Below are positions 59,023 through 64,000 of a DNA stretch of 64,000 nt, piece after piece. The DNA is from an uncultured Lachnospiraceae bacterium (GTDB taxonomy: Bacteria; Bacillota; Clostridia; Lachnospirales; Lachnospiraceae): assembly GCA_910587085.1 (NCBI GenBank), contig CAJUMC010000001.1:62001-126000 (forward strand). Reading direction: 5' to 3'. Both the position numbers and the translations under genes were made by a program. The number at the start of each line of letters is the position of its first letter. Position 1 is the stretch's first letter. A model generated the notes under the pieces. It did not search any database and was not told the DNA's origin. It was given only the letters and a program-made list of their open reading frames with translations.

Positions 59023-61110
59023 TTAAATTTCTCCTTTCTCTGTCATCTCCGTAATCTTGTCCTTTACCCGCTGCACCGCCTCCTCGACCGTGCAGTCTTT
59101 AAACTGTGCGCCCGCTATATTCAGATGCCCTCCGCCGCCGCACCGGTTCATAATCAGCTCGACATTCGCCTCGTCCATTGCGCGGGCGCTGACATAGATC
59201 ATGCCGTCAAACGGCGTAAAGACGAAGGAGGCCTTGACGTCCGCGATATCAAGCAGGTCGTTGGCCACCTGCGCACCGATCTCGGTCGGCGACTCGTCCG
59301 GCGTATCGCAGTCGTTTACGGCAAAGCTGTATATGCCCATGAAAATCTCGGCGGAATTGATGATCCTTGCCTTCTCGTAAACGCTGCTTTTGTCCTGCCG
59401 GAAGCACTTGCGCACGCGGGTCATGTCCGCGCCCCTGCGCTTCAGCCAGGCCGCCGCCTCGAAGGTGCGCACGCCGGTTTTCGTGATAAAGCTGTTTGTA
59501 TCGAGCAGAATACCCGCATAGATTACATCGGCATCCGACTCCCTGATCTGGATAATCTTCTCTGCCTGCTCCCGCTTTCCGGTTTCCTCCAGATGCTGAA
59601 GCATTTCCGTGACAAGCTCGCAGGTCGAGGATGCATAGGACTCCGCGTAGGTCACTTTTGCATTGATCGGATTTTTCTCACGGTGATGATCAACCACCAC
59701 AATATTTCCCGCCTCCGGCAGAATATCCGGACATTCGGTGCGGTTGTCCGCGTTGACGTCCACCACGATGACAAGCGTCCCCTTGTCCACCCTTCTGACC
59801 GCCTCGGCGTTATTGATAAACATGCCCTCCTCGTAGCTTTTCCCCGCCCTGTACTGCTCAAACAGCATCGCGACGGTTTTCATCGCCTCATCGAGCACGA
59901 TATTGACCCGATCCGTAAAAAACCTGGCTATCCGGTACATGCCTATCGTTGCGCCGAAGGAATCGGCGTCGCCCTTGGTATGCCCCATGATCAGCACACT
60001 GTCCGCCGCGCGGATCTGCTCGCAGATCGCCTCCGTCTTGACGCGCGAGCGAACCTTGCTGCTCTTTGCCACGGAATCGCTCTTGCCGCCGTAATAGCTG
60101 CAGCCCTCCGCGTCATTGTTTTTTGCAGCGCTGTCGCCGCGCACGACCACCTGATCCCCTCCTCGCTCAAGCGCCCGGTTAATCGCGGACTTCGCAGCCT
60201 CAAACGCCGCCAGGAAGGAATAGTTGTTTTCGTCGCAGATCCCGATGCCGATGCTGATGGTAATATTGACCGTATTTCCGATATGCAGCGAGCGCACATC
60301 GTCCATAATGCGGAAGTTATCCGCCTTCATCGCATTCAGATAGCGGTTCTGGAACAGGATCATGAATTTGTCCTTCTCCGTTTTTTTCACAACGGCATCG
60401 TTGCTGCGCATGTACTGGTTGATTTTTCTTTCAACCAGAGCCGGAAGCAGGGAGCCGTTCACCTCGTTGATGCCCTCTAGCGCTTCCTCGTAATTATCAA
60501 TATAGATCATGCCGACTGCCAGCCGGCGCTCCTCGCTTTCCCGGTAGAGCCGGCGTATTTCCGTCTCATCATACAGATAGAGCGCGATCACTTCGCCCTT
60601 GCCGTCCTGGTCGCCCTCCTCCTGCTCCTCCAGCGGCACATTTTTCAGCTGAAGCCGGAGCTGCATCCCCCCGGTGTCAAAAAAAAGCTCTTTTTCGTCA
60701 ACGCAGTCCCGAAGCTCCTGCTTTGTAATATTCGGAAAAAACTGTCCGATGTCGTAATAATGATTCAGATACATGCCGGTAATATTCCGGAATTCGTCGT
60801 TGGCCCACAGCACACAGCCGTCCCTGTCAAGCATCGCGTAGGGCACCTTCAGATCAAGCAGCATCTTGCGCTGCACCTGATTGAAACGGAAGCCGAACTC
60901 CGCCAGCTGCTTGTTCAGCCTTCTGTTTTTGCGGAAATACAGGCAGATCAGTATGACGATATACGCTCCGGTATAAATCAGCCCGATATAAAGAACCTTC
61001 GGCTGCGCGGCGTAAAGACAGATATCCATCGCAAACGTGAGCAGAAGAAGATACAGGGGCCATCTTATATATGCGTTGACAAACCGGACCAGTCTTGAAT
61101 TTCGATTCAT
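59023..61110 (-). CDS. gdpP: c-di-AMP phosphodiesterase (GdpP-type)
   Basis: Membrane-bound DHH-DHHA1 enzyme that degrades cyclic di-AMP to pApA. The 695 residues have two N-terminal spans (WPLYLLLLTFAMDICLYAA and VLYIGLIYTGAYIVILICLY), a PAS-like domain, a degenerate GGDEF domain (residues about 195-330), a linker and the DHH domain: IMGHTKGDADSFGAT, VIVVDVNADNRT, VVDHHREKNPINAK and GGGGHLNIAGAQ. The DHH itself is intact, so it is probably active. ATG 61110 follows AGGAGGG. Order gdpP-rplI-dnaB is common in Firmicutes and supports the call. Confidence 0.95.
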   Translation of the reverse strand: MNRNSRLVRFVNAYIRWPLYLLLLTFAMDICLYAAQPKVLYIGLIYTGAYIVILICLYFRKNRRLNKQLAEFGFRFNQVQRKMLLDLKVPYAMLDRDGCVLWANDEFRNITGMYLNHYYDIGQFFPNITKQELRDCVDEKELFFDTGGMQLRLQLKNVPLEEQEEGDQDGKGEVIALYLYDETEIRRLYRESEERRLAVGMIYIDNYEEALEGINEVNGSLLPALVERKINQYMRSNDAVVKKTEKDKFMILFQNRYLNAMKADNFRIMDDVRSLHIGNTVNITISIGIGICDENNYSFLAAFEAAKSAINRALERGGDQVVVRGDSAAKNNDAEGCSYYGGKSDSVAKSSKVRSRVKTEAICEQIRAADSVLIMGHTKGDADSFGATIGMYRIARFFTDRVNIVLDEAMKTVAMLFEQYRAGKSYEEGMFINNAEAVRRVDKGTLVIVVDVNADNRTECPDILPEAGNIVVVDHHREKNPINAKVTYAESYASSTCELVTEMLQHLEETGKREQAEKIIQIRESDADVIYAGILLDTNSFITKTGVRTFEAAAWLKRRGADMTRVRKCFRQDKSSVYEKARIINSAEIFMGIYSFAVNDCDTPDESPTEIGAQVANDLLDIADVKASFVFTPFDGMIYVSARAMDEANVELIMNRCGGGGHLNIAGAQFKDCTVEEAVQRVKDKITEMTEKGEI

Positions 61111-61465
61111 CGATATACCCTCCTGACCGATACTATACCATAATTGTTCCGACAGGTTCCCTCCTGCGGATGCGCGTGATCTGCAGATGCTTTTGTCCCC
61201 TCTTTGGGCGGACGCAAATCAGCGCAGGTATAATGTCTGTCGCCATTATACCATAATAATCCCTTCCGGAAAAGCCTTTCTTTTCTCCCGCCGGGCTTTG
61301 GGGAACCGCTCTTTCCCGCAGAAAATCGGGAAACCCGGCAAAAAGACCTGCTGAAGTTTCTTTCATCGCTGCTTGCAATCCCGGGGAGAAGCGCATATAA
61401 TGTAGTCGCGGGCCGTCGGACTGACGTCCTTAAGGCACAAAATAACGCATAGAAACGGAGAAACC
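61111..61465. other. Divergent spacer between gdpP and ispE
   Basis: The region holds the ispE promoter and two copies of an ATTATACCATAAT-like motif (about 61131 and 61244). Each contains a potential TATAAT-type -10 box for gdpP on the minus strand. An 87-codon minus-strand frame has no ribosome binding site and I do not call it. Confidence 0.5.
61373..61401 (+). promoter_or_regulatory. Promoter of ispE
   Basis: TTGCAA (61373-61378) and TATAAT (61396-61401) with 17 bp between them, about 65 bp before the start codon. Confidence 0.75.
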
Positions 61466-62329
61466 ATGGACTCGATTCATATCAGGGCCTACGCCAAAAT
61501 AAATCTCGGGCTGGATGTGCTCTCCCGCCGGGCAGACGGGTATCACGAGGTACGAATGATTATGCAGACCGTACGTCTGTTCGACAAGCTCACCGTAAGA
61601 AGAATCCGAACAAACAGCATTTCTATTAAGACTAATCTGAACTATCTGCCAACCGACGAAAACAATCTGATCTACCGTGCGGCCAATCTGTTTTTTCAAT
61701 CCGCAGGATTGAAGCCCCAGGTTCATATAACGCTGCAGAAGCATATTCCGGTCGCCGCCGGCATGGCGGGCGGAAGCAGCGATGCTGCGGCTGTGCTGAC
61801 TGCGCTTAACGAGCTGTTCTGCACCGGGATGGATCTCGCAGCTCTTCAGGAAATCGGCCTGCACATCGGAGCGGACGTCCCGTACTGTCTGCTGCAGGGC
61901 ACCGCGCTCTCGGAAGGCATCGGCGAGATTCTGACCCCTCTTCCGCCTGCTCCGCAGTGCTACTGCCTGATTGTAAAGCCGCCCGCTTCCGTCCCGACAA
62001 AATACGTGTATGAAAACCTCTGCCTCGACGAAATCACCCATCCCGACATTGACGCTCAGCTCGGGGCGATCCGCACCGGCAGCCTGAAGGAGCTGTGCGG
62101 CGCTCTCGGCAATGTTCTGGAATCCGTCACGCTCAAAAAGCATCCGGAAATTTCCGCAATCAAGGCGCAGATGCTTTCGCTCGGAGCTCTGGGCGCGCTG
62201 ATGAGCGGCAGCGGCCCGACGGTCTTCGGACTGTTTGAAGACAGGACGGCCGCGGAGCAGGCTTACTACCGGTTTAAAATCGGGGAATACGGCCGTCAGA
62301 CTTATCTTACCCGGTTTCAGCAGCGTTAG
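61466..62329 (+). CDS. ispE: 4-Diphosphocytidyl-2-C-methyl-D-erythritol kinase
   Basis: GHMP kinase of the MEP isoprenoid pathway, 287 residues. It begins SIHIRAYAKINLGLDVLSRR and DGYHEVRMIMQTV; the ATP loop is PVAAGMAGGSSDAAAVLTAL; the C-terminal motif is LGALMSGSGPTVFGLF. The pathway supplies precursors for undecaprenyl phosphate, needed by MurG and by the polysaccharide systems in this window. It is divergent from gdpP and lies about 140 bp before the DUF3794 gene. Confidence 0.96.
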   Translation: MDSIHIRAYAKINLGLDVLSRRADGYHEVRMIMQTVRLFDKLTVRRIRTNSISIKTNLNYLPTDENNLIYRAANLFFQSAGLKPQVHITLQKHIPVAAGMAGGSSDAAAVLTALNELFCTGMDLAALQEIGLHIGADVPYCLLQGTALSEGIGEILTPLPPAPQCYCLIVKPPASVPTKYVYENLCLDEITHPDIDAQLGAIRTGSLKELCGALGNVLESVTLKKHPEISAIKAQMLSLGALGALMSGSGPTVFGLFEDRTAAEQAYYRFKIGEYGRQTYLTRFQQR

Positions 62330-62470
62330 TGCGGCTTTTTCCATATTCCCGTTCTGTTTTCGCTTCCCTCATCATATATATTATCGTACAGCTTTCTCTG
62401 CGCCGGAGCCCCGATCCGTCCCGCGGCTTTCTGCAGAAAAAATATTTATGATACGAGGAGGGGTAATTTC

Positions 62471-64000
62471 ATGGAACTTGTCAGAAAAAATATTCATACG
62501 AATAAATTAAAATGTAAAAGCAGTCTCCAGATCAATCTGAACGACGACATCAATGTGCCGGATTCCAAACCGGATATTGCTTCCGTCATGAAGGTGAGCG
62601 GCGAGGTTTCCCTGGAGGAGCAGAAAATACTGTCCGGAAAGCTTTATCTCAAGGGCTTTCTTTTCTTTCAGCTGCTCTACCTCAGCGCGGAGACGGACCA
62701 CCAGATACATAGCATGACCGGCAGGCTTCCATTTGATGAAGCAATTTACCTGGACGGCGAATGCAGCGTCGAAAATGCAGCGATCCGCTGGGAGCTTGAA
62801 GATCTGTCCGCCAACGTGATCAACTCCCGGAAAATCAGCATGAAGTCCCTCCTGCAGATCACCGTGACGGCGGAGGAGCTTTTCGACGAGAGCGTCTGCG
62901 TCTCCGCCTCTGCGGATTTTCCTGTCTGCACGCGCACCAACACGCTGCACCTGACGAGCCTCGGCGCCTGCAAAAAAGACTCATACCGATTCCGGGACGA
63001 AATTGTCCTGCCCTCGTCCAAGAACAGCGTTCGCGAGCTGCTCTACCGGAGCCTGTCGCTTAAAAATGTCGATATCCGCCTGCTGAAGGATCAGTTCAGC
63101 ATCAAGGGCGATCTGGTTGTTTTCCTGCTCTACGCCGCCGAGGAGGGCGAAGCGGCGGCGGAATACTTTGAGACGGAACTGCCGTTTCACGCCGCGATCG
63201 ACTGCAACGGCTGCGACGAAACCATGACGCCGGATATCGGTCTGACCATCGCGGATAAAACGGTGGAGGTACGCCAGGACAACGACGGCGAGCCCCGGAT
63301 CATCAGTCTGGATGTACTGATGGAGCTTCAGATTAAAATCTATGAGGACACCTCCGTCGAGATTATCCGCGACATCTACTCTCCTTCCATGACGCTGACA
63401 CCGGTATTCCGTCCGGTTGTCTACGAAAACCTGCTGCTGCACAACACAAGCCGGACGCGCGTAAGTGATCGCGTGAAGATCACGGACACGGCTCCGAAAA
63501 TCCTGCAGATCTGCCACGGAAGCGGTACGGCGCGCATCGACGACGTATATCCAACCGAGGACGGCCTGATGGCGGAGGGAATTATCGACGCCGATATTTT
63601 CTATATCACACCGGAGGATGCCCGGCCGATGTATGCGATTAAGGCCATGGTGCCGTTCCAGCAGCTGATTGAAGCCCGGGATATCGGCCCGGATACCGTT
63701 TACTCGGTAGCTCCGGAACTGGAGCAGCTCACGGTTCTTTCCAGCGATTCGGATGAGCTGGAAATCAAAGCGTCCCTGCTGCTCAACAGCCTTGTATTCG
63801 ACCGGATCAGCGACAGCTTCCTGAGCGATATCACCGAGCAGCCGCCGGACTACGATGCTCTGCTTAAAATGCCGGGCATGACCGGCTATATTGTAAAGGA
63901 AAACGACGATCTCTGGACGATCGCAAAGGAGCATCATACAACAATGGAATCCATAATGGAGCTGAACGAGCTGGCGGACGAAGCACCTGCCGCAGGTACT
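62471..64000 (+). CDS. DUF3794/LysM protein, SipL/SafA-like (3' end cut by window)
   Basis: The first 510 residues are in the window and the frame is open at the right edge. Repeated DUF3794-type domains (for example MELVRKNIHTNKLKCKSSLQ, INLNDDINVPDSKPDIASVM and a second copy with VSDRVKITDTAPKILQICHG) cover residues 1-450. A LysM-type motif begins GYIVKENDDLWTIAKEHHTT. This architecture matches SipL and related spore-coat morphogenetic proteins of Clostridia. ATG 62471 follows a GAGGAGGGG ribosome binding site. It supports a spore-forming host. Exact orthology to SipL is inferred. Confidence 0.87.
   Translation, partial: MELVRKNIHTNKLKCKSSLQINLNDDINVPDSKPDIASVMKVSGEVSLEEQKILSGKLYLKGFLFFQLLYLSAETDHQIHSMTGRLPFDEAIYLDGECSVENAAIRWELEDLSANVINSRKISMKSLLQITVTAEELFDESVCVSASADFPVCTRTNTLHLTSLGACKKDSYRFRDEIVLPSSKNSVRELLYRSLSLKNVDIRLLKDQFSIKGDLVVFLLYAAEEGEAAAEYFETELPFHAAIDCNGCDETMTPDIGLTIADKTVEVRQDNDGEPRIISLDVLMELQIKIYEDTSVEIIRDIYSPSMTLTPVFRPVVYENLLLHNTSRTRVSDRVKITDTAPKILQICHGSGTARIDDVYPTEDGLMAEGIIDADIFYITPEDARPMYAIKAMVPFQQLIEARDIGPDTVYSVAPELEQLTVLSSDSDELEIKASLLLNSLVFDRISDSFLSDITEQPPDYDALLKMPGMTGYIVKENDDLWTIAKEHHTTMESIMELNELADEAPAAGT

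Noticed and set aside
61133..61396. 87-codon minus-strand frame before gdpP
   Set aside because: No ribosome binding site, low-quality composition and overlap with the promoter region.
1..64000. tRNA, rRNA, integrase or attachment sites
   Set aside because: I scanned by eye for tRNA-like arms, integrase motifs and long duplications at island edges and found none that I could support.

Overview
This window looks like a chromosome segment of a spore-forming, Gram-positive Clostridia, most likely a Lachnospiraceae-type gut anaerobe. The evidence is consensus sigma-A promoters, AGGAGG ribosome binding sites, a MecA adaptor, a c-di-AMP phosphodiesterase of the GdpP type beside rplI and dnaB, a DUF3794/LysM protein, a CwlD-like amidase, a SleL-like GH18 protein, a CotH-family protein and a two-cluster ferredoxin. 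No rRNA, tRNA, CRISPR array, integrase or complete insertion sequence was found. Most of the window is GC-rich. The stretch from about 53.7 to 56.1 kb is visibly AT-richer and looks acquired.

Layout. 0-11 kb: a partial GHKL (AgrC-like) histidine kinase; a promoter and structured leader before a 38-residue membrane peptide and a CotH-family surface protein whose start is separated from its body by an apparent frameshift; a MATE exporter; a coupled pair of ABC exporter half-transporters; a gene remnant; and an XRE regulator. 11-26 kb: one long minus-strand surface-polysaccharide operon. Its genes are a 70-residue peptide, a GT4 glycosyltransferase, Wzm and Wzt-like ABC exporter subunits, two DUF4422-GT8 fusion glycosyltransferases, GalE, two acyltransferases, UDP-galactopyranose mutase, and a fused sugar kinase/uridylyltransferase. 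At its head is a divergent control region with two perfect 17-bp-spaced promoters and three palindromic operators in helical phase, facing an XRE repressor gene.

26-41 kb: a YgjP-like metallopeptidase, CysK, TcdA, a TtcA-like PP-loop protein, D-aminoacyl-tRNA deacylase with phosphopentomutase, a chemotaxis receptor, a PAP2 phosphatase, a GT2 glycosyltransferase, a large secreted protein ending in a degenerate C39-like domain, and a methyltransferase. 41-53.6 kb: HIT protein, MurG, a TSCPD protein, MtnN, a low-molecular-weight phosphatase relative lacking its catalytic Arg, RpiB, Sua5, amidase, GH18 protein, a pair of degenerate MinD-like proteins (one fused to a Ser/Thr kinase), MecA, a DUF1858 protein and a ferredoxin. 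53.6-56.2 kb: the AT-rich island with a GNAT-nucleotidyltransferase fusion and a 23-bp perfect inverted repeat. 56.2-64 kb: MerR regulator, DnaB, L9, GdpP, IspE and a partial DUF3794/LysM protein.

The polysaccharide genes form a plausible pathway. The kinase/uridylyltransferase could make UDP-galactose (or another UDP-sugar), GalE interconverts UDP-Glc and UDP-Gal, Glf makes UDP-Galf, the transferases assemble and acylate the chain, and the ABC pair exports it. A recurring oddity is that many otherwise ordinary proteins carry low-complexity or tandem-repeat inserts in loops (CotH, ABC exporter, Wzm, TcdA, GT4, MerR, methyltransferase). The strongest novelty candidates are the triple-operator switch, the kinase/uridylyltransferase fusion, the Wzm extracytoplasmic fusion, the kinase-MinD pair and the GNAT-nucleotidyltransferase fusion.
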